14,090 nucleotides of DNA from Turicibacter sp. UBA7094 (GTDB lineage: Bacteria > Bacillota_I > Bacilli_A > MOL361 > Turicibacteraceae). The stretch covers positions 1 to 14,090 of the forward strand of contig DKYS01000027.1 in assembly GCA_002493395.1 (NCBI GenBank), written 5' to 3'. A program made the position numbers and the translations under genes. Below are positions 7,786-13,973 of the stretch, piece after piece; the stretch's first letter is position 1, and each line of letters begins with the position of its first letter. A model generated the notes under the pieces. It saw only the letters and a program-made list of their open reading frames with translations. It had not been told where the DNA came from and did not search any database.

Positions 7786-7814
7786 ATTGTACCCCCATCC
7801 CCCTTAAAAAGCAA
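7786..7814 (-). promoter_or_regulatory. Promoter of the riboswitch-symporter transcript
   Basis: TTGCTT (7814-7809) and TACAAT (7791-7786) on the minus strand, with a 17-base spacer. The predicted start falls about 25 bases before the first glycine aptamer. Confidence 0.75.
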
Positions 7815-7853
7815 GTCACCTTTTATCCCCTTTCCTTTTAAAATGCGTCCCTT

Positions 7854-7883
7854 AAAAAAAGAAGATGATTACTCATCTTCTTT
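7854..7883 (-). terminator. Terminator that overlaps the end of the preceding gene
   Basis: On the minus strand AAAGAAGATGA (7883-7873), a 4-base loop holding the TAA stop codon, and TCATCTTCTTT (7868-7858) form an 11-base-pair hairpin followed by a T run to 7854. The 5' arm is the last coding stretch of the small membrane protein gene. Confidence 0.85.
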
Positions 7884-8189
7884 TTCTGACGAACGAACAA
7901 CGATTAAAACGACACCCATTATCATTAATAAAATCGGAACGACCAGTTCCGCAGATAAAATATTCCAACTTGAAAGCAAAAGCAATCCCCCGATGGAAAA
8001 ACCAATGAGATTGGAGCGTTTAACTCCGTCCTCAACCATAGAACATAAAGAAGGAACAATAATAAATAACGTCCACCATCCACGGAAAAAAAATTCAAAG
8101 TTCCAAAGTTGAAGAGAATCGCCAAAAAATCCAATCCCCACAACAATTAACAAACAACCCCAAAATATATCGATGCGACTTAACTTCAT
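7869..8189 (-). CDS. Small membrane protein with four hydrophobic segments (LiaF-transmembrane-like)
   Basis: About 106 residues when started at the ATG at 8189 (MKLSRIDIFWGCLLIVVGIG). In-frame ATGs also exist at 8195 and 8222, but the ribosome binding site GGGAG lies between the latter and the chosen start and fits 8189 best. Four hydrophobic stretches form two hairpins, and the protein ends in an acidic SSEKEDE tail. The start 'RxDIFWGxLLIxVGIxFF', followed by a 'WPL/WTLFIIVPSL'-type segment, is the pattern of DUF5668/LiaF N-terminal membrane domains found in cell-envelope stress regulators; the C-terminal LiaF domain is absent. The gene is cotranscribed with the anchored protein upstream (45 bases between them) and ends in a terminator that overlaps its last codons. 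Function unknown; an envelope role is inference. Confidence 0.65.
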   Translation of the reverse strand: MKLSRIDIFWGCLLIVVGIGFFGDSLQLWNFEFFFRGWWTLFIIVPSLCSMVEDGVKRSNLIGFSIGGLLLLSSWNILSAELVVPILLMIMGVVLIVVRSSEKEDE

Positions 8190-8234
8190 ATGCATCACAC
8201 TCCCTAAAAGAAGCATATGCATCCTTTTATTTCA

Positions 8235-8777
8235 CTATTCCAAGTTAAAATAATCCTTTAGTACTTTTTCCACCCACTCCTCATTTAGATTTAATTTCCA
8301 CCATAAATGAGAGCGGGCGAAAGGAATTTCTACCGTTAATTGCTTAGTCGGACGATTTTTTGTCTCCTTTAAGAGAAGGGCTAATTGCCGAGTCATTGTT
8401 CCCTGCAGACGATGATTCGCCCAATCATCGAGTACCCCTCGCCAATCAGACAACGTATTCTTTAAAAGTGTGCCGCTCTCATCAATCATAAGTTTTGAAA
8501 GGTCTATTATCTCAAAGTTCACCAATACAAAGGCCGAGTCTTCCTCAAAACGGGTTTGGTAGACGTCGTATTTCATCCCTTTTAAAATATCCTCTAAAAT
8601 AAATCGTTGATCATTATCTAATTTAAAAGAGTCAGATTCCAAAATAGGGGCGTAATTCGTCTTCTTTAAATAATAAAGACCGCCCTTTACCATCCATTCT
8701 GGTGATTTAATATATAAATATAGAGCAGCAAAAACAACCACACCAATACTCATCAAAACCATTAAGGTTCTTTTCAT
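8235..8777 (-). CDS. Unknown membrane-anchored extracytoplasmic protein
   Basis: A 180-residue protein starting at the ATG at 8777 with a strong GAGGAGG ribosome binding site. Residues 1-3 are MKR and residues 4-23 form one hydrophobic segment (signal anchor; there is no lipobox cysteine). The rest is soluble and should lie outside the membrane. Visible elements are KSPEWMVKGGLYYLKK after the anchor, FVLVNFEIIDLSKLM, a central WRGVLDDWANHRLQG, and IPFARSHLWWKLNLNEEWVEKVL near the C-terminus. The alternation of strands and a terminal helix recalls small extracytoplasmic domains of Bacillota proteins, but I do not recognise the family. It is the first gene of a two-gene operon with the LiaF-like membrane protein, driven by the promoter at 8820-8848. 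Confidence 0.65.
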   Translation of the reverse strand: MKRTLMVLMSIGVVVFAALYLYIKSPEWMVKGGLYYLKKTNYAPILESDSFKLDNDQRFILEDILKGMKYDVYQTRFEEDSAFVLVNFEIIDLSKLMIDESGTLLKNTLSDWRGVLDDWANHRLQGTMTRQLALLLKETKNRPTKQLTVEIPFARSHLWWKLNLNEEWVEKVLKDYFNLE

Positions 8778-8819
8778 GCCTTATCCCTCCTCTTTCATTC
8801 CCTCGATGGACTTTCCTTT

Positions 8820-8848
8820 ATTTTAGTCTCCCTCCCTTCGCAACACAA
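8820..8848 (-). promoter_or_regulatory. Promoter of the two-gene membrane operon
   Basis: TTGTGT (8848-8843) and TAAAAT (8825-8820) on the minus strand, spaced 17 bases, about 40 bases before the ATG at 8777. Confidence 0.55.
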
Positions 8849-8943
8849 GCAAAATCTTACGAGAAAAACGATGATTTATCCGATAAATTCTCTATTTTTT
8901 AACATTTTTAATCGTTATTCAAAAAAATGAGACATTTTCTTTA

Positions 8944-8968
8944 TTTACTAGACATATAGTTTACTAGA
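8944..8968. repeat. Direct repeat TTTACTAGA, possible regulator-binding site
   Basis: TTTACTAGA occurs at 8944-8952 and 8960-8968, a 16-base period, in the gene-free stretch between divergent genes. A TATAGT (-10-like) lies between the copies. No protein can be assigned. Confidence 0.4.
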
Positions 8969-9007
8969 TTCATCAGATAGAGGATTGCCTCAGTCATGAT
9001 TAATTTT

Positions 9008-9096
9008 CCCGACTCTAAGTTAAAAGAGACTTATATGGCTCTTATCTGTCACGAGTCTCTCGTGATGTCATTAAAAATAGGGGGACACATGTCGGG
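9008..9096 (+). promoter_or_regulatory. Potential structured leader with overlapping hairpins
   Basis: The gap from 8849 to 9177 holds no gene but has nested inverted repeats. CCCGAC (9008-9013) can pair with GTCGGG (9091-9096) and enclose two alternative stems: AGAGACT (9025-9031) with AGTCTCT (9054-9060), or CACGAG (9050-9055) with CTCGTG (9059-9064). The two inner stems share bases 9054-9060, so they exclude each other. It precedes the Cse60-like gene by about 80 bases. No known riboswitch class was recognised. Confidence 0.35.
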
Positions 9097-9177
9097 TTAT
9101 CTCTCCCTCTAACATGGAATTCCTTTCCTTTACGCACTTATAGGGCATCTCTATCTTATAATAAAGGAGGACAATGC

Positions 9178-9366
9178 ATGATTAAAATTTTCTCAAGTAC
9201 AGCAGGAGAAGATATTTTAGTATCAACCATTAACAAGTGGTTAGAAGAGCATCCAAATGTTTATATTCAATCATTTAATTATCACACTTATTATAAAACT
9301 TCATTTGCTAGCGAGGATGAATTGGTCTATAGTTTTGTCATTAATTACATAACGGTAAACAATTAA
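9178..9366 (+). CDS. Small Cse60-like (sporulation-associated) protein
   Basis: A 62-residue protein with an excellent ribosome binding site (AAAGGAGG, 9163-9170) 7 bases before the ATG. It begins MIKIFSSTAGEDILVSTINK and continues with a helix (NKWLEEHPN), a strand with an 'IQSFNYHTYY' pattern and a final strand 'ELVYSFVINYITV'. This short strand-helix-strand-strand layout, with 'DIKYS..' and 'YSAMIIY'-like positions, recalls the Cse60 family of about 60-residue proteins, which in Bacillus subtilis is produced in the mother cell under sigma-E. The match is by pattern only and the biochemical role of Cse60 is unknown. It is a lone gene closed by a strong terminator. A TATAAT at 9157-9162 is too close to the ribosome binding site to be its ordinary promoter. 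Confidence 0.7.
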   Translation: MIKIFSSTAGEDILVSTINKWLEEHPNVYIQSFNYHTYYKTSFASEDELVYSFVINYITVNN

Positions 9367-9393
9367 AAAGGTGGCCCTTCGGGCCGCCTTTTT
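9365..9393. terminator. Bidirectional terminator with UUCG-type loop
   Basis: AAAAAGGTGGCCC and GGGCCGCCTTTTT pair (one U-G pair) around a TTC loop. It lies between the convergent Cse60-like and cupin genes and touches both stop codons. Confidence 0.93.
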
Positions 9394-9727
9394 AATGTTC
9401 ATCTAACGTTTCCGAAAGTGTCACCAAAATCTGTGAAGGAGCAAGTGCCACTAAATCATGAACAAGGCGAGCATCAAATGATAGCATCGTTTTTTCAGTC
9501 AATTCAAACACATCTTCACTCGCCAATGGAATATTTTCCATTTCAAACGTCATTTTAACCGATCCCTTTAACACAAGAACGGTTGCATAACCGTTATGAC
9601 GATGCTTGGCTAATCCTTCACCCACCTCAAAATTAAATTGAAGACATTTAAATTTCTCATTTGTCGTTAACAACTCTTTTTTCGATGTTATTTCTCCTAA
9701 ATCAATAGCCTGTATTTTATGTTCCAT
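9392..9727 (-). CDS. Small single-domain cupin protein
   Basis: A 111-residue protein with its start at the ATG at 9727, for which GGAGG (9736-9740) is 8 bases upstream. A longer frame starting at 9757 runs through that ribosome binding site. Cupin motif 1 is visible as VGEGLAKHRHNGYATVLVLKG (35-55): H42 and H44 are present, but the usual glutamate after the HxH is replaced in 'GYATV'. Motif 2 contributes H90 in 'FDARLVHDLVAL'. A beta-barrel that binds a metal through three histidines is expected; it may be a sensor, a small-molecule binder or a minor enzyme. It is soluble. It is divergent from the mgtC-like gene, and a perfect 12-base inverted repeat lies between the two starts, so they may share a regulator. 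Substrate unknown. Confidence 0.8.
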   Translation of the reverse strand: MEHKIQAIDLGEITSKKELLTTNEKFKCLQFNFEVGEGLAKHRHNGYATVLVLKGSVKMTFEMENIPLASEDVFELTEKTMLSFDARLVHDLVALAPSQILVTLSETLDEH

Positions 9728-9775
9728 TGAGGTGTCCTCCTTTATCTCCCTCTCCAATCGATAAGGGATTATTCC

Positions 9776-9814
9776 ATTTTAGAATAACCTGTCTAAACAA
9801 ATTTATTCTAAAAT
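9776..9814. promoter_or_regulatory. Perfect 12-base inverted repeat between divergent genes (putative operator)
   Basis: ATTTTAGAATAA (9776-9787) and TTATTCTAAAAT (9803-9814) are exact reverse complements separated by 15 bases. A further TCTAA at 9792-9796 lies between the arms, making three TTAGA/TCTAA half-sites. The position between two divergent promoters fits a dimeric regulator, but a hairpin role cannot be excluded. Confidence 0.5.
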
Positions 9815-9840
9815 CGTTACTGTTTTATACAGATTTGTCA

Positions 9841-9846
9841 TACAAT
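9841..9846 (+). promoter_or_regulatory. Likely -10 box of the mgtC-like gene
   Basis: TACAAT lies 32 bases before the start codon. No good -35 box is found at the normal distance (TTACTG at 9817-9822 is poor). The inverted repeat ends just upstream, so an activator-dependent promoter is possible. Confidence 0.4.
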
Positions 9847-9877
9847 TTGAAGAAGGCTTTTACCAGGAGGAACACTT

Positions 9878-10564
9878 ATGGACTATCAATTACTCATTGA
9901 CACGATATTACGAATCCTACTTTCTATGTTTATCGGGGGACTCATTGGATGGGAAAGAGAAAATACGCATCGTCCCGCCGGACTTCGTACACATATGCTT
10001 GTGGCTGTTGGATCTTGTGTCGTCATGCAATTGGGGGCTTATAATTCTACGCACATCGGTGCTCAATTTAATATCGACCCTTCCAGATTAGGGGCCCAAG
10101 TTATTTCTGGAATTGGTTTTTTAGGAGCCGGAACGATTCTCAAGGAAGGAACGACAATTAAAGGGTTAACAACAGCAGCTAGTCTTTGGGTCGTTGCCTG
10201 CTTAGGACTAACCATCGGAGCAGGAGCATACACCCTCTCAATTATAGGATCTCTTGCCGTTTTAGTCACACTCACCGTCTTTGAACATGCTTCAACCTTT
10301 ATTCCATTTGGAAAATATCGACGTTTCTCCATTCACATTAAATGTAAAGAGTTAACAGAGACCCTCCAATTTTTAAACACCATTGCAAAAAAATATCAGG
10401 CCAAAATTCTAGACCTTGAACTCGTCTCCGTAACCGGCGATATTCGAGAAATTTCTTTCAACCTGTCTACTAAACGATTGCATAAAACCGTTGATACCAC
10501 GACTCTATTTTCTGATATAAATCAAAATGAAGACATTATTTCCATCAAACTAAATGAATATTAA
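9878..10564 (+). CDS. MgtC/SapB-family membrane protein
   Basis: A 228-residue protein starting at the ATG at 9878 with AGGAGG (9865-9870) 7 bases before it. The N-terminal part (about 1-140) holds four to five membrane helices. The conserved family block is present: GGLIGWERE (20-28), HRPAGLRTHMLVAVGSC (31-47), ISGIGFLGAGTI near 75-90, and KGLTTAASLWVVACLGL after it. From about residue 147 a soluble domain (RRFSIHIKCKE...) resembles the ACT-like C-terminus of MgtC proteins. MgtC is known to help growth at low magnesium and to inhibit the F-type ATP synthase in Salmonella; it is not itself a proven magnesium transporter. No M-box leader is visible (the leader is only about 30 bases). The gene is monocistronic, closed by a terminator. 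Confidence 0.9.
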   Translation: MDYQLLIDTILRILLSMFIGGLIGWERENTHRPAGLRTHMLVAVGSCVVMQLGAYNSTHIGAQFNIDPSRLGAQVISGIGFLGAGTILKEGTTIKGLTTAASLWVVACLGLTIGAGAYTLSIIGSLAVLVTLTVFEHASTFIPFGKYRRFSIHIKCKELTETLQFLNTIAKKYQAKILDLELVSVTGDIREISFNLSTKRLHKTVDTTTLFSDINQNEDIISIKLNEY

Positions 10565-10600
10565 AAGGAGCCTAACCATTTGTGTTAGACTCCTTTTAAA
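10561..10600. terminator. Bidirectional terminator between mgtC-like and TPM genes
   Basis: TTAAAAGGAG-c-CTAAC pairs with GTTAG-a-CTCCTTTTAA around a loop of 7 bases, with one internal mismatch. It sits between convergent stop codons. Confidence 0.85.
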
Positions 10601-11401
10601 CTAAAAATTCCTTGAGGCACCTCCGCCCCCTGATCGGCCGCCACCCCCTCTTGAAGAAGAAGACGAAGATCCTGAAGAAAAACCAGAAAATAAATGGAGC
10701 AGTAAAAATAGGGTATCAATCGAACTAATCCCTAAAATCCGACAAATAAAAACATAGACGATTAAAATAACCAGGGCTCCCCCTGCCATAAACAACGGAT
10801 TAACTAAAGTGGGGGCATCAATAGCCGTAACTTGTCCATCAAAAATATCTTGATAACCATATTCTTCTTGAATAGCAAGAACCAACTGATTAAAAATATT
10901 TGTCATTGCTTGCGAATAATCCCCTGATGCTAAGTCGCCCATTGAGGCATCAATGATTCTCCCTACCTTCCCGTCCGGTAAAATACCTTCTAAACCATAA
11001 CCGACCTCAATCCGTATCTCCCTGTCTTGTAAAGCTAATAAGATTAACACACCATTATCATACGCTTTATTTCCTATTTCCATCGCTTCAAACTGTTTAA
11101 CCGTATAGTTTTCAATCATTTCTCCTTCCAAACTATTCACAACAACGACAGCAATCTGAGGCTTCTCTTTTGTTTTTTCAAATGCCTGATTAACAGTTAA
11201 AATATGATCTTTAGTCTGGTTATTCAACACGTGTCCTTGATCAGTAACATAAAAAGAATCTGATGGTTGAACGACCGCCTGCCCTTGAAGTGGAAAACAG
11301 ATAGACGCCAAAACACCTATCACGAATAAACCAACCCAATATCTTTTTAAACCTTTTATCCACTCCTTAAAACAAAAATGTTTATTCATCAGTTTTTGCA
11401 T
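10601..11401 (-). CDS. TPM-domain (YgcG-type) membrane protein
   Basis: About 266 residues from the ATG at 11401 (MQKLMNKHFCF). An ATG at 11410 is adjacent to the AAGGGG ribosome binding site and too close, and a third ATG exists four codons further in. A signal-type hydrophobic segment (WVGLFVIGVLASICFPL) is followed by VQPSDSFYVTDQGHVLNNQT, the usual opening of the TPM domain. The core contains KPQIAVVVVNSLEG, AYDNGVLILLALQDREIRIEVGYGLEG and DGKVGRIIDASM, all typical of TPM. A membrane helix follows near 208-226, and the protein ends in the serine/glycine-rich tail SGGGGASRNF shared by many YgcG proteins. TPM domains act outside the membrane; phosphatase activity is known only in plant relatives. 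It is paired with lemA upstream, a very common arrangement. The function in the envelope is unresolved. Confidence 0.85.
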   Translation of the reverse strand: MQKLMNKHFCFKEWIKGLKRYWVGLFVIGVLASICFPLQGQAVVQPSDSFYVTDQGHVLNNQTKDHILTVNQAFEKTKEKPQIAVVVVNSLEGEMIENYTVKQFEAMEIGNKAYDNGVLILLALQDREIRIEVGYGLEGILPDGKVGRIIDASMGDLASGDYSQAMTNIFNQLVLAIQEEYGYQDIFDGQVTAIDAPTLVNPLFMAGGALVILIVYVFICRILGISSIDTLFLLLHLFSGFSSGSSSSSSRGGGGRSGGGGASRNF

Positions 11402-11425
11402 CCCTATCATCCCCTTAGTTACCTG

Positions 11426-11450
11426 AAAAAAGGCTGCTTCTTATGCAACC
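11426..11450 (-). terminator. Weak terminator-like hairpin between lemA and the TPM gene
   Basis: On the minus strand GGTTGC (11450-11445) pairs with GCAGCC (11437-11432) with one wobble around a 7-base loop, followed by six T (11431-11426). The stem is short, so it would give partial termination and lower output of the TPM gene relative to lemA. Confidence 0.5.
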
Positions 11451-11462
11451 TTCTCCCGATTT

Positions 11463-12026
11463 TTAAAATTCCACATTTGGCGCTTGGTCAGATCCTGACT
11501 GCGCCTCGAAATAGTCACGCTTTTCAACCCCCATTAAACGTGCCACCATACTCGTTGGAAATTTGCGGATTTTTGAATTAAATTCTTTCACTGTCTCATT
11601 GTAGCGATTACGTTCCACACTAATTCTATTTTCAGTACCTGCTAATTCGTCCATTAAGGTGGTAAATTGAGCATCCGCCTTTAATTCTGGATAGTTCTCT
11701 GTAATCATTAAAAGTCTAGAAAGTGCCCCTTCTAATTCATTCGATGCTTCAACTTTCTCATTAATCGTCGTTGCTCCTGCTAACTTCGCTCGTGAATCAG
11801 CAATCGAGGTAAATACTTCTTTCTCATGTTCCATATATCCTTTTGTGGCATTGACTAAATTAGGAATTAAATCGAAACGGCGCTGTAATTGCGTTTCCAC
11901 GGCAGCGAATTGCCCATCAACCGCTTCCTCCGCAACAACAATCCCATTATAACTAGAAACAAAAAAACCTACCACTACAAGAATAACGACTAATAAACTT
12001 ATAAAAAGCGTAGTTGTTCTTTTCAT
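11463..12026 (-). CDS. lemA: LemA-family membrane protein
   Basis: A 187-residue protein with the ATG at 12026 and AAGGGG (12035-12040) 8 bases upstream. One N-terminal membrane helix (about 7-24, LFISLLVVILVVVGFFVSSYN) is followed by a long helical domain facing outside. Family features are plain: YNGIVVAEEAVDGQFAAVETQLQRRFDLIPNLV (start of the LemA four-helix bundle), EKEVFTSIADSRAKLAGA, LLMITENYPELKADAQF, and ENRISVERNRYNETVKEFNSKIRKFPT near the end, followed by a short tail. LemA proteins are widespread, and their biochemical role in bacteria is not established. The next gene encodes a TPM protein, and the two probably work in the same envelope process; a weak hairpin separates them. The promoter at 12062-12067 drives the pair. 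Confidence 0.93.
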   Translation of the reverse strand: MKRTTTLFISLLVVILVVVGFFVSSYNGIVVAEEAVDGQFAAVETQLQRRFDLIPNLVNATKGYMEHEKEVFTSIADSRAKLAGATTINEKVEASNELEGALSRLLMITENYPELKADAQFTTLMDELAGTENRISVERNRYNETVKEFNSKIRKFPTSMVARLMGVEKRDYFEAQSGSDQAPNVEF

Positions 12027-12061
12027 CTAAACGACCCCTTTGTTTTTAAATTCATACGGTT

Positions 12062-12067
12062 ATTATA
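12062..12067 (-). promoter_or_regulatory. Extended -10 promoter of the lemA-TPM pair
   Basis: The minus strand reads TGTTATAAT: a perfect TATAAT (12067-12062) preceded by the TGn of an extended -10. The -35 region is not a good match, which the extended -10 can compensate for. Confidence 0.65.
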
Positions 12068-12184
12068 ACATAAACTGGATATTATTAAACACATCATCCC
12101 TTTTATTTTCATCCATCACGTCTAGAAGCAGGCTTTATCTCTCGTTTCATCTCTACTTTTTATTAATAAACATAAATTTATTAT

Positions 12185-12988
12185 CTACAAATGACTATAT
12201 TCCTGGGGCTGATTAGTCGTCTCCTCGGACAACTGACGATGGGTAAAAAAGAACTTGGCCATCGCAGCAAATAAAGCAGGTGCCATTAAATAACTCGCTA
12301 TCGCTAAACATGTATATAAATAAGGTTGCGCATGGTAAAGAGATTGGACACATTCAATGGGAATACGCAGCGGTTTTTGAATAATCATTAAATTAGCTCC
12401 ATAATAACCATTAAGCGTCAAGCTCAACAGGGCTGCCCCTAGAAAATAGAAACTAAAATATTTATACGTCTTAAGCGTAAGTTGATCCGCATAATAGCGA
12501 AGATACAAGCCATTTAAATAAATCATTAAGACATGAAATAAAAGGCTGTGAACGCTTAAAAAATGCCAAATGGGATAACTCATTAAAGAGGTCGTTGGCA
12601 TCAATAAAAAGCTAATTCCTCCGACAGCACCCCCCATTAAAATAAAAGCATCCCCTATCTTTTTCACTCTGCCTTGTCCATATCCACTCATAAAGGTCGC
12701 ATAAATAAATAATGAACAAAAAGAAAGGGGGAGCCACGAATCAATCGCTGTATAACCATAATAAAACTTATATATCATTTTAATCAATTCCAATACGGCG
12801 ACGAGCCATGCAATTCCCCGAGTCACCTTAATCACATGCTCCTCAACTAAATAATGAAACGAGAACCAAAGCCCTCCTATAAGTATCAAGCTGCAACTTA
12901 ACAAGGCCACGAGATGTGGAATGGTAAACATTCCCGCTGCCTCATATTGATTCAACGGAGCAAAAAATGCCACTTGCATAAACTCCAT
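12185..12988 (-). CDS. YwaF/TIGR02206-type integral membrane protein
   Basis: A 267-residue protein starting at the ATG at 12988 (MEFMQVAFFAPL). AAGGAGG ending at 12996 is 7 bases upstream. An in-frame ATG at 13066 would add 26 hydrophilic residues that cross this ribosome binding site. About six to seven hydrophobic helices span the chain. The motif 'DSWLPLSFCSLFIY' in the third helix region, followed by 'GDAFILMGGAVGGISFLLMP' and 'HSLLFHVLMIYLNG', matches the TIGR02206/YwaF family of Bacillota, in which a 'LPLHxCS' element and histidines in the helices are conserved. No enzymatic or transport activity is known for these proteins. The gene stands alone; no clear terminator follows, only AT-rich sequence with a weak 7-base stem near 12159-12178. 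Confidence 0.75.
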   Translation of the reverse strand: MEFMQVAFFAPLNQYEAAGMFTIPHLVALLSCSLILIGGLWFSFHYLVEEHVIKVTRGIAWLVAVLELIKMIYKFYYGYTAIDSWLPLSFCSLFIYATFMSGYGQGRVKKIGDAFILMGGAVGGISFLLMPTTSLMSYPIWHFLSVHSLLFHVLMIYLNGLYLRYYADQLTLKTYKYFSFYFLGAALLSLTLNGYYGANLMIIQKPLRIPIECVQSLYHAQPYLYTCLAIASYLMAPALFAAMAKFFFTHRQLSEETTNQPQEYSHL

Positions 12989-13066
12989 AAAACCGCCTCC
13001 TTCTTCCTCATAACCTCCATCTAAAATCTTGATGTTTGCTCTTTCCACAACGCCCCGTCTGTTCAT

Positions 13067-13467
13067 CTATCACATTTAAACTCATCGTTTTTATTCACTG
13101 AACTTTCAATACCAACACATCGATATCATCTTTTTTTGAACATAATAACTATCATATAACAAAATAATACAAAAAACTACATTTTTCGGATTAGATGATC
13201 CTAGTAAATCTTAGGATTCGTATCCGCATTATTCCTTAAACGGTGCCTGATAACAGGGGACGACTTAACTTTCTATTAATCTAACCCTTCACGCAAATGA
13301 TTTATTCGCCCCCTCAACTCATTAGACAAGGAGGGAATGGCCCTTTTCTTCAACAATTGCCTAATTCCACTCCCCTACTACCCATCATATGTAAGAGTAT
13401 TTTATCAGTTCGACAAAAAAGTAAAAAAGTCTCATTTTTTCTATCTCTTTGTTATGATTAAACACAT
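13067..13467. other. Gene-free stretch
   Basis: About 400 bases (13067-13467) without a convincing gene on either strand. A short frame on the plus strand (13337-13492) has its ribosome binding site only 2 bases from the ATG and ends inside a terminator, so it is not called. ATCCTA/TAGGAT (13198-13215) can form a short hairpin without a T tract. The left end probably holds the promoter of the YwaF-type gene, but no clear boxes were found. Confidence 0.5.
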
Positions 13468-13510
13468 AAAAAAGGCGAATGGCCACTTTTAAACTAGCCA
13501 TTCACCCTTT
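13468..13510 (-). terminator. Terminator of the small unknown gene
   Basis: On the minus strand AAAGG and TGAATGGC (13510-13497) pair with GGCCATTCGCCTTT (13484-13471) around an AT-rich loop, with one small bulge, followed by T (to 13468). It lies 35 bases after the stop codon at 13545 and supports that frame as a real gene. Confidence 0.75.
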
Positions 13511-13544
13511 AAAAGATATGATTTCTTCTCCTAATAAGATGGTA

Positions 13545-13820
13545 TCAACTATTTGGGCGAGCATCATACTGAGTTCGCATCGTTAGAATTAAGTGATGAT
13601 GCATCTGAGTTTCAAACGAAGGCATTGTATGACGCCCTCTTTTGAGGTCATATTTTTGTTTTTTTTCATGACAACACGTCGATTTTAAATAACTTAAAAA
13701 CTCAGTTCGAGATTCATTGTGACGTAAGGACTGACATTTTTTTAAATTCAGCTTTCCTACCTCCTCTGATTGGTGAAAAACATCACCATTTTTTAAAATC
13801 CCTTCTAGTTGACGAGTCAT
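13545..13820 (-). CDS. Small unknown basic protein
   Basis: A 91-residue protein when started at the ATG at 13820 (MTRQLEGILKNGDVFHQSEE). An ATG three codons earlier touches the AAAGGGGG ribosome binding site, which is 9 bases from the chosen start. The chain is rich in K, R and H and has no membrane segment. It contains three cysteines: one in KKCQSLRH and a pair in STCCHEKKQ. Histidines cluster in MHHHL near the C-terminus. These could bind metal, but no standard zinc-finger spacing is seen. I do not recognise the family. Support for a real gene is the ribosome binding site and the terminator 35 bases downstream; promoter boxes are poor. It lies between the YwaF-type gene and the tRNA region and has no obvious functional partner. 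Confidence 0.5.
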   Translation of the reverse strand: MTRQLEGILKNGDVFHQSEEVGKLNLKKCQSLRHNESRTEFLSYLKSTCCHEKKQKYDLKRGRHTMPSFETQMHHHLILTMRTQYDARPNS

Positions 13821-13912
13821 TCTATCCATCCCCCTTTGTCCTACTACTAAGATACGTCAGTCAAATCTAAAATATACAATTTATCTCCATCGGAATTACC
13901 GCCCATATCATT

Positions 13913-13954
13913 AAAAAAAGTTCCGTGAACATGATTTTTTCACAGAACTTTTTT
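13913..13954 (-). terminator. Terminator downstream of the tRNA-Cys and tRNA-like sequence
   Basis: AAAAAAGTTCTGTGAA and TTCACGGAACTTTTTT pair on the minus strand (one U-G pair) around an AT-rich loop. On the plus strand the same position is a C-A mismatch, so the minus strand is the better fit. It follows the tRNA-like sequence by 20 bases and would end the tRNA transcript. Confidence 0.75.
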
Positions 13955-13973
13955 CCCTATTCTATTCAGAAAA

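Noticed and set aside
8189..8222. Repeated GCATATG/ATGCAT around the start of the small membrane gene
   Set aside because: Short self-complementary words in a start region; no evidence of an operator beyond chance.
9157..9162. TATAAT just before the Cse60-like gene
   Set aside because: Transcription would start inside the ribosome binding site and there is no -35 box; it may only be part of an AT-rich leader.
13198..13215. Hairpin ATCCTA/TAGGAT as a terminator
   Set aside because: No T tract follows on either strand and no gene ends nearby.
13337..13492. Plus-strand 51-codon frame preceded by AAGGAGGG
   Set aside because: The ribosome binding site is only about 2 bases from the ATG, the composition is not protein-like, and the frame runs into the terminator of the minus-strand gene.
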